The translations under genes and the position numbers were made by a program. Shown here piece by piece: positions 1 to 10,733 of a stretch of 64,000 bases of DNA. The DNA lies in NCBI GenBank assembly GCA_037576215.1, contig JBANDB010000007.1, positions 3,565,001-3,629,000 on the forward strand. Direction: 5' to 3'. The first letter of the stretch is position 1. Each line of letters opens with the position of its first letter. Source of the DNA: Armillaria gallica. Its lineage: Eukaryota; Basidiomycota; Agaricomycetes; Agaricales; Physalacriaceae. The notes under the pieces were generated by a model. It was given only the letters and a program-made list of their open reading frames with translations, did not search any database and was not told where the DNA came from.

Positions 1-114
1 TACAGTTTTCGACGAAGCCGGGGTCTTGGATGCTTTGCTAGGAGGACCAAACTTTGGCTTCACTGGCGGTTCCCAGTCCCACCCAGCTGTTGAAAGAGTA
101 ATTGGCTATACGAA

Positions 115-1215
115 TCAAGAGTTCAAAGTTGGTCCGGGGTGTGGAAAGCTAGTGAGGATGTTGCTGCGATAAGGAAGACACGAAAACTTACCCAGGTTGC
201 CGCGAATTGGCGTGCCCACTCCAAAATGTCCTCGTCAGTACACGAGATCCCTGTAGGAGCCTTTTCTCGCAGAGTTTCCAGTGTGAGGACGGTCTTCCGA
301 AATTCGGAGTCAGGCCCCGCCGCCCCAGAGCTTTGAACTGGGTATCGGCGCCTTGTTGAGTAGGGGAACCTGCGGGAGCCGGTGGAGGAAGGACTGGGGT
401 AGGCGGGATACCGAGGGAGGGCAACACGGCACGCTCAGACTGTGGGGGTAGATCGATATTCATGGCATCTGAGGGCGGGATATTCGACGAGAGGCCAGCA
501 GGAGGTCCCGACATAGACATGTCGAAAGGTTTGGCAGTGATAACCAGGGGAGCAGTTGGAGAAGTAGGGCACGACATAGGCAGAACTTGCGAGACAGGAA
601 AAAAATGCGTTAGAGACGGTCATTAATTTATGAGGAGGCTTACGCTAAAGGCAGGGGGCGACAGAAGAAAAGGGAAGACAGGTGCAAAGATGGTGGGGAA
701 GAATGTGAAAAACTGGACAAGAAAAGAAGGAGTTGGGGCCCGGTTTGGAGAAGATATGGAAAGGCCGACCAGAATTCCCGCATGTCAAGAGTCACAGCTA
801 ACCGAGACAACGGAGGCATGGTGATCACCTCTTTTGGCAGTAGCATTGCAATTCAGGCGTCTTCTCTTGTGAGGTAACCAGGGTAAACCGGTTGCCCACA
901 CGCACTTCCAGTTAGGGCCAAGTAGGGTAATTCTCATCAAGAGAAGGACGATCGTAGAATCGATTGGTCGAAAATTTTTCAACGTACCTTCGGGGAGGCG
1001 GCAATGACAAGTTGTATTTGCCAAGGAGGATCCGGGCGCAGGTAGTACATCAACATACGTCCAGACATGCCTGCAATGGACAACGACCCAATGGTCCAGT
1101 CACGAGTGACTTGCCTCCATAGGCGCAAAAACCGCCGATCCGAGCGATCTCAGGGTGTGGGACCAAAGATCAGGCAACAAATAGTTGTCAATAGCAGTGA
1201 AAGGATCCATCCAGT
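115..1215 (-). CDS. Unassigned multi-exon gene, proline-rich C-terminal part
   Basis: I do not recognise the product. Minus-strand coding character is visible in several pieces. Around 1110-980 an exon-like stretch reads RLWRQVTRDWTIGSLSIAGM and ends at a GTACGT donor. From 577 to 192 there is an open stretch rich in Pro and Ser (motif PPTPVLPPPAPAGSP). A clear donor GTAAGT (191-186) and an acceptor with a CTCAC branch (AG at 150-149) join it to a short last exon that closes in phase at a TGA at 115-117. The joins between 980 and 577 and the start codon are unresolved, so the span is approximate. No domain, signal peptide or membrane segment is evident. The low-complexity Pro/Ser section suggests a disordered tail. 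Confidence 0.3.
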
Positions 1216-1384
1216 TACCTAATAGTTCTAGAAGATGCTGCAGCTATTTTTAGATTTTTAGATGGAGGTGCTGGCACATACGTGTACACTAGCGTGTTCC
1301 CCAAGCACGCATCACAATGATACCTCAGCCCGTACTCGCTTTCTTCTATGCGACCGCCATTGCCATCGTTGACACTCTGCTTGT

Positions 1385-2305
1385 ATGCTTTGGACCTGTG
1401 GGTCGATTGCCTCATCGACATGTGTGTGTGACCTCCCGCCTGAGTGTGAATGTCCTAACCTAGATCAATACCGACAGAGTGCAGACGTTGACCATCAAAC
1501 AGATGATGAAGTCTTGAATCTGTGTCACTCTGTGCCAGATGACGACTGGACAACGTCGGGCTGCCCACCCAGGCTCACACCAGATGTTGTGGTCAAGCGG
1601 GTACCCAGGTTGCCGACAGGTTGGCCTTCAGAGGCTTTAGCGCAGGATCTCGTTCACAACCGCACAAACATCCCCGTTCCTCCTATCCGGCGCGTCCTCA
1701 ATCTCAATCCAGATGCCAGCGTCATAGTCATGGACTACATTCCCGGGATCACATTGGCGGAAGCGTGGCCCACCATGGGGCTCTGGCAGAAAATCCGTAC
1801 TGCTATCACCCTGCGAAGCTACGTCCGCCAGCTCAGGTCCATCGCACATCCCCGATCTCAAATTCCTGGACCTGTTCTCGAGGGCGAAGAGCCTGGAGTA
1901 TGCTATGCGTCACGCATCTTCGGGCCCTTCAGACCCACCAAGGGCCCATTTGCAACCTCGGAAGAGCTCATCCGGTTGTTCAACAACGCAATGGACCAAG
2001 CGGCGCTTGCCCGATTGTGCGTGCACAAAGGGCCATTGCCGGATGATGGGACTCTCGTATACTCACATGTGGACTTTGCAATGCGAAATTTTATCGTCGG
2101 GGAGGACGGCCAACTTTGGCTAATTGATTTTGCAACCGCCGGCTTTTATCCTAGGTGGTTTGAATATGTGAACATGGTCATGGATGCGAGGCTGGAAAGG
2201 GGAGCGGAATATGATTTAATTTGGTGGGCGATTCTTCCATTTGTCACTGATCCGTATTTTAGCATATGTGACTGGATACGAACGGTAGTGCCTGACTGTT
2301 TGTAG
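1385..2305 (+). CDS. APH/choline-kinase-like phosphotransferase
   Basis: This is a 306-residue protein of the fungal aminoglycoside-phosphotransferase-like (APH) kinase superfamily. What can be seen: an N-lobe lysine in VVVKRVPRLP (about residues 69-78), a hydrophobic hinge VIVMDYIPGITLAEAW (about 113-128), the catalytic loop YSHVDFAMRNFIV with the H-x-D...N residues (about 225-237), and the metal-binding Asp in LWLIDFATAGFYPRWFEY (about 244-261). Family members phosphorylate small hydroxylated substrates; in fungi the substrate is usually unknown. The first 50 residues are Cys-rich and look unlike the family. An overlapping reading frame opened by ATG at 1317 codes a hydrophobic segment (MIPQPVLAFFYATAIAIVDT), so the true 5' exon may differ. 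A polyadenylation-like AATAAA sits at 2311, six bases after the stop. Confidence 0.75.
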   Translation: MLWTCGSIASSTCVCDLPPECECPNLDQYRQSADVDHQTDDEVLNLCHSVPDDDWTTSGCPPRLTPDVVVKRVPRLPTGWPSEALAQDLVHNRTNIPVPPIRRVLNLNPDASVIVMDYIPGITLAEAWPTMGLWQKIRTAITLRSYVRQLRSIAHPRSQIPGPVLEGEEPGVCYASRIFGPFRPTKGPFATSEELIRLFNNAMDQAALARLCVHKGPLPDDGTLVYSHVDFAMRNFIVGEDGQLWLIDFATAGFYPRWFEYVNMVMDARLERGAEYDLIWWAILPFVTDPYFSICDWIRTVVPDCL

Positions 2306-2354
2306 TGCAGAATAAATGTTTCTTTTTTTTCAATTAACTAAGTATATACGTTCC

Positions 2355-3015
2355 TTACAAGTTCACTATATCTTCGTTAATTAATGTTATGCCCAATGGG
2401 CCACTTGCAATGCGGATCTCCTCGTGCCATTCATAAGCCAGCGGGGCCCAATCACTTCGTATGAGACCCTTCTCCGCGAACACCTTGAGGCTCCGAAAAC
2501 AGAAACGACCGCAGGCAGCGTTGTGTCCATTGACAGTCGTGCGGTCCAGGCCAGCACTGGTAAGGAACTCCAATAAATCGCCAACAGCGACATTGTGGGG
2601 TTCAAGGATGGGGAATGACAAAACGCTAGCAACTTGTGAGCCCGTAGGGATTACGTCTCGGCCTGTCACGCTAACGACGAAGTGAGACTAAGACCTGCAA
2701 TGACAAGGATGCACTCACGTAACATCTGGCTGAACGATGCCATTAACTAGAGAACAATTGACATCCAATTGGATCCTGTAATGATCCTGGCCAGTTGAAG
2801 GCGACAACAGCATCAGATAAAGATGCATTACAAGCATCCCTTGGTGGATCGCGGATTCAAAGCCTTTCCCTGATATTTCGATCGTATCGACTTTCCGCGC
2901 CAAACGGGCATCCGAGAGTTCGTTTTTGATGGCGCCGATGTTCTGAAGGAGACAACAGTGTGAGCGATGATATCGTCAGTTTGGGAGACCGCTGGTGACG
3001 TACGAACGAATCCAT
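2355..3015 (-). CDS. Small fungal protein, DUF7770-like
   Basis: Three exons splice in phase to a 183-residue protein: 3015-3004 (starts ATGGATTCG), 2942-2719 and 2670-2355. The introns are GTACGT..CAG (61 nt) and GTGAGT..TAG (48 nt). The layout resembles the fungal DUF7770 family: a central strand pair (DHYRIQLDVNCSLVNGIVQP), then LSFPI, then a short helix VGDLLEFL, then a G..ACGRFCF element before a final helix. Function in that family is unknown. The protein has no signal peptide or membrane segment. The exon joins are well supported because both introns restore a single open frame; the family assignment is from pattern resemblance only. Confidence 0.6.
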
Positions 3016-3560
3016 TGAACTGATGCCTTGCGTGCATCTTCCAACCTGAATTTATACCACCCACCGCCAGGCAGGCACGCTGTCAGAAAGGGGAATTACC
3101 TTAGCGGTCTCAACACGGCCCACCCAGGGCGCAGGGAGAGTTCCCTCCGAGTGAATGGAGACTGCCAGGAAGAACTGACAAAGAAACTATCAACCCCGTT
3201 GATGAAGCACCGTGAAAACAATGTTTTATATATAGCTTTCATGTGCACGAACATATGTTCCTACAAGACTACGGAAATAAATCGGACCAAGAAGCCTGAT
3301 TAATGTAACCATACCTAGCTGCCTCCCCTTGAACCGATCTGGGGGATTTGGTTAATCGATGTACGGCACAAGGTTCTGTCGTCCAGCCCTGATCAGACAC
3401 CTAATGATTGCGTTGGTGTATTCACTGCATCGCGGTTGGGTTTGGTTCCCCAAGTCTTGGGTGCATTCGGCCGAGACGAACAGGGGAACAAACGCTCTCC
3501 AAATCACTCACGCCAGGGAATGACCCAGAACGAAACAACGGCACGTACCTCATCATAGAG
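3016..3560. other. Intergenic stretch, nothing clear
   Basis: Open frames here are short, lack splice-compatible neighbours and have no recognisable motif. I see no repeat or RNA structure. Confidence 0.4.
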
Positions 3561-3567
3561 CAGAGTG

Positions 3568-4369
3568 TCAGGCCGAGAAGAAAGATAAGAATAAGCTCAG
3601 AAAGGCGGTTTTGGGGTCGAGACATCCCAGTGCCACCATCACGCCACACGATCGGACTTCCTCATGAAGGAGCTGAATTGTCTCGTTTGCGCAAACCAGC
3701 CGCCTTTCCAACAGCGCGTCCTCATCGTCGGATATGTCACCGCGTCCCACAATGAGCCGTAAGAGGGCCCCTTCTCGTCTCTTCCCATCCCCCAGAGCCT
3801 AAAACGAGTTGATAGGACACCGAAATAATGTGATCAGGGTGCGAATATCTTCAAGTTCTCGCTCGAGCTTTTCAACATCCCCTTGGGCACGTGCCAGGTC
3901 TAAGCTCTTGATTGGGCTGTTCGGCAGTGTGAGCCACCTGCGAGATTCAAGAGCGTATGTCACGAAATAGGCAATGACCAGGCGCCATACAGATTCACAT
4001 TCTCTTTGAAAGGGGATTATGGAAGGCGCTACGGCTTCTCCAGAGGGTAGTAATGCTCGGTCGTGTAGGAGGCATGGATGGAAGCATTATCGTAGGGCTA
4101 ACAAACGTCTGCACAACGGAGACTGAGACATCGGGGGAAATGATATGAGTTCCGCGAGTATATAATAAAGCGGCTTGCCAGGCTAAGGAAGGTCCCAGAA
4201 TAGACAGTGCTCGCATGATATCAAGATTGTGACAGAGTTCGAAGTCTGGACCCTCAGGCCGGTCGCATTGCGTTTTGGCGTAACAGACAGATGGAAGAAT
4301 GCTACGATTGACCGATAAGATAAACGCGCGGCAGAGGAGAGAGAAAGGGAGACTTAAATCTCCTACCAA
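3568..4369 (-). pseudogene. Decayed or unresolved coding remnants
   Basis: Coding-like minus-strand segments occur in three frames. About 4369-4130 includes RALSILGPSLAWQAALLY. About 4060-3800 includes ECESVWRLVIAYFVTYALES followed by a charged helical stretch (GDVEKLERELEDIRTLITLF) that runs into TAG. About 3780-3600 includes LIVGRGDISDDEDALLERRL after a TTTTAG acceptor. The gap between the second and third segment would need a 22-nt intron, too short for this genome, and the first two cannot be joined in phase with consensus sites. It may be a real gene with an unusual structure, but a decaying gene fits better. The charged heptad-like stretch suggests a coiled coil. No family recognised. 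Confidence 0.3.
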
Positions 4370-5324
4370 GTTATCTTGGTAGTGGATAGTGTATATGCAT
4401 GTAGGGAGGAAACTGCCGAAAGAGCGTGCCGGTCCCGATTTTCACTCGATAGAAAACCAGACCCAAATGATGCATGATGGTGCCGGAATTAGGAAAACCT
4501 GGGCCCGAAAATGCTAAAATTGAGTGTTTCCAGTTGGTTTCCAATCAGGTTTCGAAGCTGTCACGCACAATATTGGGAAACAAGTGCGCCGTGATGAGGC
4601 AAGTATTGAGAAATGAAACACTGGATCAAGTTCTGGCTATGAATTGACAATTGTTCAACGGTTAGTTTTGGGGTGTGTAAAGACTGCTTGCATAGCTTTA
4701 TCTCTTTCTATCCTCTACTAGTTCTGGTTTCTTATTGTAACTATAAAGTACGTATCAAACATTGATTGCCCTTGAAGTGAATACTTTCGAACTCAAGGCA
4801 CATCGTCTGCGAAAGCCCACGTTATGAAAGCACAACTAGCGATACTGCGACACCTATCAAGACCCCTACAAATGCCAGACATCCTCAGCACCAAAGAATG
4901 AATCGCAGCGCTGGCGCGTTTATTGCGAACTCCGACACGTTTACTTATTCAGGGATATGGGGCCACAGGTTAGCACCGGAAATAAGGGAGGAAGAGGAAG
5001 ATGAGGCGCCAATACGTAGTCTCTCCTATACAGACAGACGATACACACCTGTTGAAGAAGGGAGGGACGGTGTGTATGTAGTCTGTTGTCTAAGTCGATC
5101 GAGTTATGGACAACTGAGCTTATTATGTAATTTGAAAAAAGTGGCCTCAACGTGTCATTAATTCCATGCGCTTCTCTCTCATTCGACGTGTTTCAAGCAT
5201 CACTTACTTTAGCACTTATTATGTTTCACTCATGGCATCTAATGCAAAAATACAACAATCACACAACGGCGAAACTCACTATCCATGTCATAACACCATA
5301 TGACTATAGCGACAATCTCAGCAG
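4370..5324. other. Gene-poor stretch with one short open frame
   Basis: The only ATG-started frame of note (4898-5161, +, 87 codons) has an acidic patch EIREEEEDEAP but no motif and no supporting splice context. I would not call it a gene. The rest is A/T-rich with no visible structure. Confidence 0.35.
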
Positions 5325-5610
5325 TGATGTGCCGGTCAGCGACTAGTCGCAAAGTCACGGGCAAGTCGTTAGTCAACCAAAGGCAGGGCTTTTTTTGCCT
5401 CGACCTCTTCCCACCCCTTAGAGTGACCTCGAAGGCCCGGTCCGAGACTCCGAGTCCGGTCTCGGCCCCAGCATTGTCATACCTCACGTTAAGAGGTTCA
5501 AAGAGCGCCTCAGTGTGTGAGGACATCAGACGCTTAGTAATACTTGGTCGCGCCCTGAAAGTCAGGGCAGAAAATGACTTGACGACTAGTCGGTGACTAG
5601 TCACACGGGC
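5325..5610. mobile_element. MITE-like element with CGACTAGTCG terminal repeats
   Basis: The left end (5336-5356) and the inverted right end (5576-5596) both contain the palindrome CGACTAGTCG, at 5340-5349 and 5583-5592. The flanks match in inverted orientation (GTCA on the outer side, AAGTCA on the inner side), so about 20 of 22 positions pair. About 270 bp lie between the outer ends, with no transposase. This size and structure fit a non-autonomous DNA transposon. I could not fix a target-site duplication by eye. Confidence 0.5.
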
Positions 5611-5658
5611 CTTACTGCGACTTTCCACTTTGGGTCACTGCCCGTCCAACACTGAATC

Positions 5659-5946
5659 TCAGTACTTTCTCCTCTCAAATCCAGCAGGCGAGTCCTGATC
5701 AGCGTGTATGCCAAGGTGAGCCAGAATTGAAGCTGTAAAATATGCCGATTTTCCGTCGACGGTATCTGTGCAAAACGGAGGTTGTCGCCGCCAAGGATAT
5801 GCCATGATCATGGCAAAAATCCTTCCACTGGGGAATACAATGCTAGCCTTGAGGTGTCGTCCATGCGTAGGAGATATAACGTCAATATATTGAGCACGTC
5901 GCCGGGCATTGACAAAGGATAAAGCCAAGCCGGTATCTTTGTGCAC
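5659..5946 (-). pseudogene. Isolated coding fragment, no start codon
   Basis: An open minus-strand stretch of 95 codons has normal-looking composition (for example RIFAMIMAYPWRRQPPF and YFTASILAHLGIHADQ). It has no ATG at its head, and upstream lies poly-A and A/T-rich DNA. I do not recognise it. It is probably an exon remnant left next to the MITE-like element. Confidence 0.25.
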
Positions 5947-6114
5947 GTGACATAATTGCCAGATTATGTCAAAATTTGTAATAGACCCGATCGTCCATAA
6001 ATACCCACTAGATCAAAAAAAAAAAAAAAACTGCCCTGGCAAAACGCCAATATAAAGCAATTAACTGTATGCGGGTGCAAGAATACAAGTGAAGTACGTT
6101 ACTACGCAGCTCAC

Positions 6115-6484
6115 TCGGAGAAACCATATGCAAGAGAGGAGAGAACAAGAGGGAAGGAACCTCCACGGCGTCTCAATAGCCAGTGTACTTGGAAATGGGG
6201 AGTTTTATTGTTTTTTTCAAAAGTAAATAAAATAAAAAAACAGTCCAATATGACCAAAGGTTGGTTCCTTATAAAGATACCCGCAAAATACCCATATAAA
6301 TGGGGCAAGCATGACAAGGGTCCTGGATACGACCCTACTGTACCACAATGAGGGCCATCAGTAGTGTCCACGTGGGACTGTCATCCCCGATGGCCAAAAG
6401 TACCTGAAAACAAGCATCGGACTCGATGATTAGCTTAGTCAGTGGATTCTATATTTAGAGTATCGAAATCAATGATGACGATGT
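6115..6484 (-). repeat. Dispersed repeat R1, left copy
   Basis: This segment is present again in inverted orientation at 17281-17640. Diagnostic matching stretches include CTTTTGGCCATCGGGGATGA, the TCGAGTCCGATGC block, CGTCATCAT at one edge and a GAACCAACCTTTGGTCATAT block in the middle. By eye the two copies agree at roughly 85-90% over the best blocks. There is no open frame with a recognisable product. Confidence 0.65.
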
Positions 6485-6487
6485 GGC

Positions 6488-6862
6488 GCTACTGTACGTG
6501 AGTGTACAGTAGAAACTGTAACGCGTAACGTAGGTACCGTTTCGTGGCTTATTTCGCCTCCTGTAACGCATAACGGTCGAACTGTTCCCCCTTTTTTTCG
6601 TTACGCTATAGAAAATCATTGAAAAATCGTCAAAAAATACCATCAAATTTCAAGTACGAGCTTTTTCAATATCAATGGTAATTCTAAATGCTTACAGCAG
6701 AGTAGCATCGCGAATATCTTAAAACAATACAACGATTACCTTGGCGCCCTTGCTTAATCAAGCAACCGTAATGCGTAACTCGGAGGCCGTTTCCGAAATT
6801 CCTTAAATCTTCGCCGTAACGCTTAATCTGGCGTTTCTACTCTACACTCACGTACGTATGTG
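6488..6862. mobile_element. MITE-like element with GTAACGC-type sub-repeats
   Basis: The left end carries GTACGTGAGTGTACAGTAGA and the right end its inverted copy, with one mismatch across 23 positions (left about 6493-6516, right about 6832-6855). Inside, near each end, the motif GTAACGCGTAACG, GTAACGCATAACGG, CGTAATGCGTAAC or CGTAACGCTTAATC recurs. No open frame is present. The structure fits a non-autonomous DNA element about 375 bp long. Confidence 0.5.
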
Positions 6863-7429
6863 TATCTTGCGCTTTGTAATGTATTTGGAGTCAGGAGAGC
6901 GCTCAGCATGATGTACAATGCTACACTGGCCAGCGAAGCACCAAAATCAAAGCATCCTCGGAGTTGCCTTACAAGGCGGATGATTGGAGCCAGGACAATA
7001 GAGGCGTCCTTATCTAGTGTACATTCCCTGCCAAAATAATTGCATTGGGGTAAGGTCTACCCGTATCCGGCCTGAAATAGGCCACATCACGCACGATAAA
7101 CCAAATTAGGCATGTTATTAAGTCCAGAAATATCAAGGCATAATTCATTTTCGGCCCTTTTACTTTAATCCACCGTACAGACCAACAGTGCTGAGACATA
7201 TATCTACACTCAATATGTTCTCTTCAGGGAAAGTCTGAGCGCATGGTAGTTCACAGCCAAGCAATGGTCTGCTGAGGACTTTGGCATTCGTCCCATTGCC
7301 TGTCCACTTTCTGCATCATGGAACCAGACCAGAATCAAAGAGTCGTATTTCAAAGCACTCACATGGGAAACCATTTCCAACCAGACCTCTTGCAGACCTC
7401 TAAATTGTGTGCCTATGAAGTCTTACCTG
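6863..7429. other. Intergenic, no gene seen
   Basis: Only short frames without motifs. The stretch lies between the MITE-like element and repeat R2. Confidence 0.35.
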
Positions 7430-7620
7430 TTGCCCATCCATTACAACAATACACGTCCACACAATTCTTTCACATTGCTCCACAATATATTCAATCATGC
7501 AAAACAACGTAAACATCTTGAACTGCCATTCTCGATGGCCGACCATATCTGCAACGAGGCATCCGTCTCGATGACTTGCTTAGTAAGCACGGTCTATTAT
7601 TAGCGTATCGTAGACTTGGC
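7430..7620 (+). repeat. Dispersed repeat R2, left copy
   Basis: This stretch matches 16840-17010 in the same orientation: a run of ACAATRCRC..CCAC, then CATTGCTC, then GAACTGCCATYCTCGATGGC, then a block with CTCGATG.CTTGCTTAGT and a closing TATTATTAGYG. The right-hand copy lies directly next to an R1 copy; here the two repeats are about 1 kb apart. Confidence 0.55.
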
Positions 7621-7687
7621 TACCGGCTTACCCAGTAAGACCACTGGGAAAAACTGAAAAGTGACCTCGTACTGCTATAAAATGCCT

Positions 7688-8940
7688 TTAACTATAAAAT
7701 TCTGATGGGAAATGACTCTCCCCTTCTTCTGTATCAAATAGAAACACGAATGTATTACATGGATCCAAACGTATCCATGTAAAATTCTGATTTGATATGG
7801 GCGCATCTCTGTCAAGTGTGGACTGGAAACTGTCGCTAAGTACCAAGATCCAGTTCGACGGACTTCGTGTTGAAAAACGAACTTCGGCTGACCAGTTCGG
7901 ATTTACCGGGTATGTGTCAGTTTTTCCCGTGGATTTTACTGGGTAAGTCTTGGCTACCATGCCGTCGGACGAGTTTTGTTTTTTCGAGTCTGAAGTTCGA
8001 AAGTGTTTGTGTACTTGTTACCAGTTGCTCCGCTTCCGACATACAAAAGGCATCCCCCAACGTCATCCGCCTATCTAAGTACAGGTTTGATCTCGAGGAA
8101 ACTGTGGTCATTTGACTTCGCGGTGTTGGCCATAATTCCTTTGACACGAATTTCAACGTCCTGTGTCCCGTGTTTGAATCTCACTTTGGACGTCTCTGTT
8201 CCATTTTCCAGACTACTCGTATGGATTCTAATATGTCGCTTGTCGTGCAACTTTTGTAAAGCAGATTTTTTCTGAAAATCATACGTAATTTAAACAAGTT
8301 CACAAGGGTGAGGAAGGATGGAACATTTCTTAACCGAGGTTTTTTCACTACAAAAATACGCAGCTTTCGCGTGTGAAGACATTTTGTTATACGTAAGTAC
8401 GATGCACCACGGTTTGGAAGAAATGACCGGCATTTAGGAAAGAAAGTATTTTCACAGCTCATATTTGTTCATAGCTCTGGATGGACAAGCTGAAGTTGTC
8501 AGGGTTGCCGAGACCCGAGATTCTCACTTTACGGTTTCCCTAGAAGGGGAAATATAACATTTTACTGTCCGTGGTCTTCCATTTCTTTCAATGTTTGACA
8601 CGTGTCTAAGTACTGGTTTCTGATGTTCTATCCTTCGGACAATGTAGGTCTCCGATGAGTGCCATATGGTGTACTCGGTAATCCTCTGTATTAGCGCCTC
8701 GTCGCTTGCATTGAGATATGCGCCACATGGCTTATAGCACGGACACATTGCGAGTCCGATAGGCTGCGGAGGAAGTGCTGGCCCCTGGAATATGTCTGGG
8801 GCCTACGCGGTGATTGAAACCTATAGACATACGATAACTTGAGAGGCGTTTCTTCGCACCTCGCCTGATGGCCCATTCTATACCATTCTGCGTCGTTCTT
8901 GCACCTCCAGGACTTCCGGACGCCCAGCCGGGCATCTACC
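7688..8940 (-). other. Unassigned minus-strand coding-like region
   Basis: Several consecutive minus-strand frames look coding: 8935-8732 begins with a good ATG and reads MPGWASGSPGGARTTQNG; 8748-8524 includes EALIQRITEYTIWHSSETYI; 8156-7917 and 7960-7688 include RSNLYLDRRMTLGDAFCMSE and APISNQNFTWIRLDP. I could not find a set of introns joining them in one frame and I recognise no domain. It may be one gene of five or more exons or a decaying one. Confidence 0.25.
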
Positions 8941-8996
8941 ATAATAAACTGTAATGTTAAATGGTGTCCTTAGCTTGCCTACGTTGACAATTTCTC

Positions 8997-10054
8997 TTGC
9001 CTAGGGTGTGGGTTATCAACGGCGTCAACGGACCAAAGTGGCCAGTCGCGGTGTACTGTCAGCGTCATGACCAGGTGATGGCTTTGAACAGCCGCCTAAA
9101 TCCGTTCATAGCCTTGCACGGAGAAGAGGATGCCGTGACCTTTCGTTCATCCCTGCGAGGTTGGGAAGAGTGGCCGCAGATTACTGGCCTCTTCGATCAC
9201 GCGGGGACAATGTTTTGGTCTGTAATTTTCGGAGCGCGATCAGGAATTTTTTATTCTGAGTGAGTGAGACGGAAACGATGACAATATATATTTCACCATT
9301 CGGACAGAGAACATGCCACTGACCAAATGGAGCGCTCGCCACCCCAATACAGAGCAGCCTTTGGCTTCGATCAGTTTGAAAACGCGTTAATTTGCCAGAT
9401 GTCTAGGTCAAGCAATGTTGTTGGTCTCCTTGCCAGATTACCCCGCTCTCGGATCGGGCCAGGACATCGCAACCTCAGTCAAACATCTGGACCCTATCCT
9501 GATGTTCCTTCCCCAGATACTTCCGGAGGATCGCCACTGCAAAAGCAACACCCGAAGAAGTCGAATACAAATCCTTCTCCGTCGAAGACGCACAGTGAGT
9601 GGTCGTCCGCGTGTGTATTTATTTTGTAACATGCGTTTAAATTAGCGCAAGGAAGCCCCTCAAAGGGTGCTCACCTCACATCCAATGTTTATGTCACCAA
9701 CAGTGGCAATAACGAAGTATTTTCTACACCATGTAGGTATCTATGGCTTTTTTGTGGGAGTTGATGCTGACATTTCGCTTTGAAGTGCGTAGGACTGTGC
9801 AGGATACTCTTCGGCAATCACCTGCCCGACAATCATCTCCGCAAAAAACGTCACAAACATCCCTACGTCTTCCAAGGCTCCTGCGTCTTTATTTGGAAAT
9901 CTATCAGTATCCGGAAGAAGTGATTTCTCAAAATTTAGACATGGCGGAGGATCGTGATGACTTTGTGGAGACAATGACGTATAATGGTGTTCCGGAGGAG
10001 GCTAGTGGTTTCATTTGGGAGATGTACTTCGGGCTTGTAGGGATGTGTTTCTAG
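8997..10054 (+). CDS. Protein with viroplasmin/RNase H1-N-like domain
   Basis: Four exons join in phase: up to 9259, 9308-9594, 9646-9732 and 9786-10054, with introns GTGAGT..CAG, GTGAGT..TAG and GTAGGT..AAG of 48-53 nt. The spliced segment FWSVIFGARSGIFYSE plus EHATDQMERSP plus AFGFDQFENALICQM matches the pattern of the RNase H1 N-terminal/caulimovirus-viroplasmin-like fold (W..V..G...GI+.S...A..Q+......F..F..A). This fold binds RNA-DNA hybrids or serves as a protein-interaction module. The domain is at about residues 80-130. The C-terminal half is Ser/Pro/Gln-rich. No catalytic RNase H domain follows, so it is not a complete RNase H1. The start is unresolved: coding character begins at an acceptor near 9002 and the first in-frame ATG is 9078. 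Confidence 0.55.
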
Positions 10055-10733
10055 AGGGTTGCTTTTCAAGTTGATTGCTTTTGTCAAATATAACAGCACG
10101 CTCTGTGAATGTTTGATGAACATGGCTGATAAAGGAAAGTCTGATTGACATACAATATGTGGGTTTAATATCAGTCACTACATACAAGCTTCGATATACT
10201 GTATGTACTTAGATGTATGAAACGGGGTACCTCCGCGTTACGGATTTGTGGATGAAAGGAGACCATTATCTGGCGTTACACTTCTTCAATACGCTCCCCA
10301 GACTGAGATCCAACCCCGGTTACATGTTACAATTGCGGTTGTAGGAGACGAAGCGGCGCCTGCCATATGCTTTACGTTTCATTCATACAAATACATACGG
10401 GAGGTCTGGAGGTGTTCCATACTTTAGGGATTGACACAAGGACGGTGAAATAATCATTATTCCGGCTCACATGACGCGAATTTGTCGCTTAAATTGAGCC
10501 CAGGATGTGAGCCGCCCTTTCTCTTCCGCGGTCGAGGGCAACGAACGTGACTGTATCTGAGTACACAACTTCAGGATTTCAGGCATAGTTGTCGTCTCCG
10601 TCGAAGCGAAGCGAATTCAATCGAGCATCACCTAGACGGGCTTTCCATTCCCGTTTTTGTTCTACGGGAATGTCCGGATCGCCGACGGAAGTTCTTTTCC
10701 CATGCACTTTGCGTTCTCCCTTTAACCACCAGC
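10055..10733. other. Upstream region of the JmjC gene
   Basis: About 680 bp with no supportable gene on either strand. It separates the stop of the viroplasmin-like gene from the ATG of the JmjC gene and probably holds the latter's promoter; I see no diagnostic element. Confidence 0.35.

Noticed and set aside
4898..5161. An 87-codon gene with an acidic patch
   Set aside because: ATG start and moderate composition only; no motif, no intron, no neighbour support.
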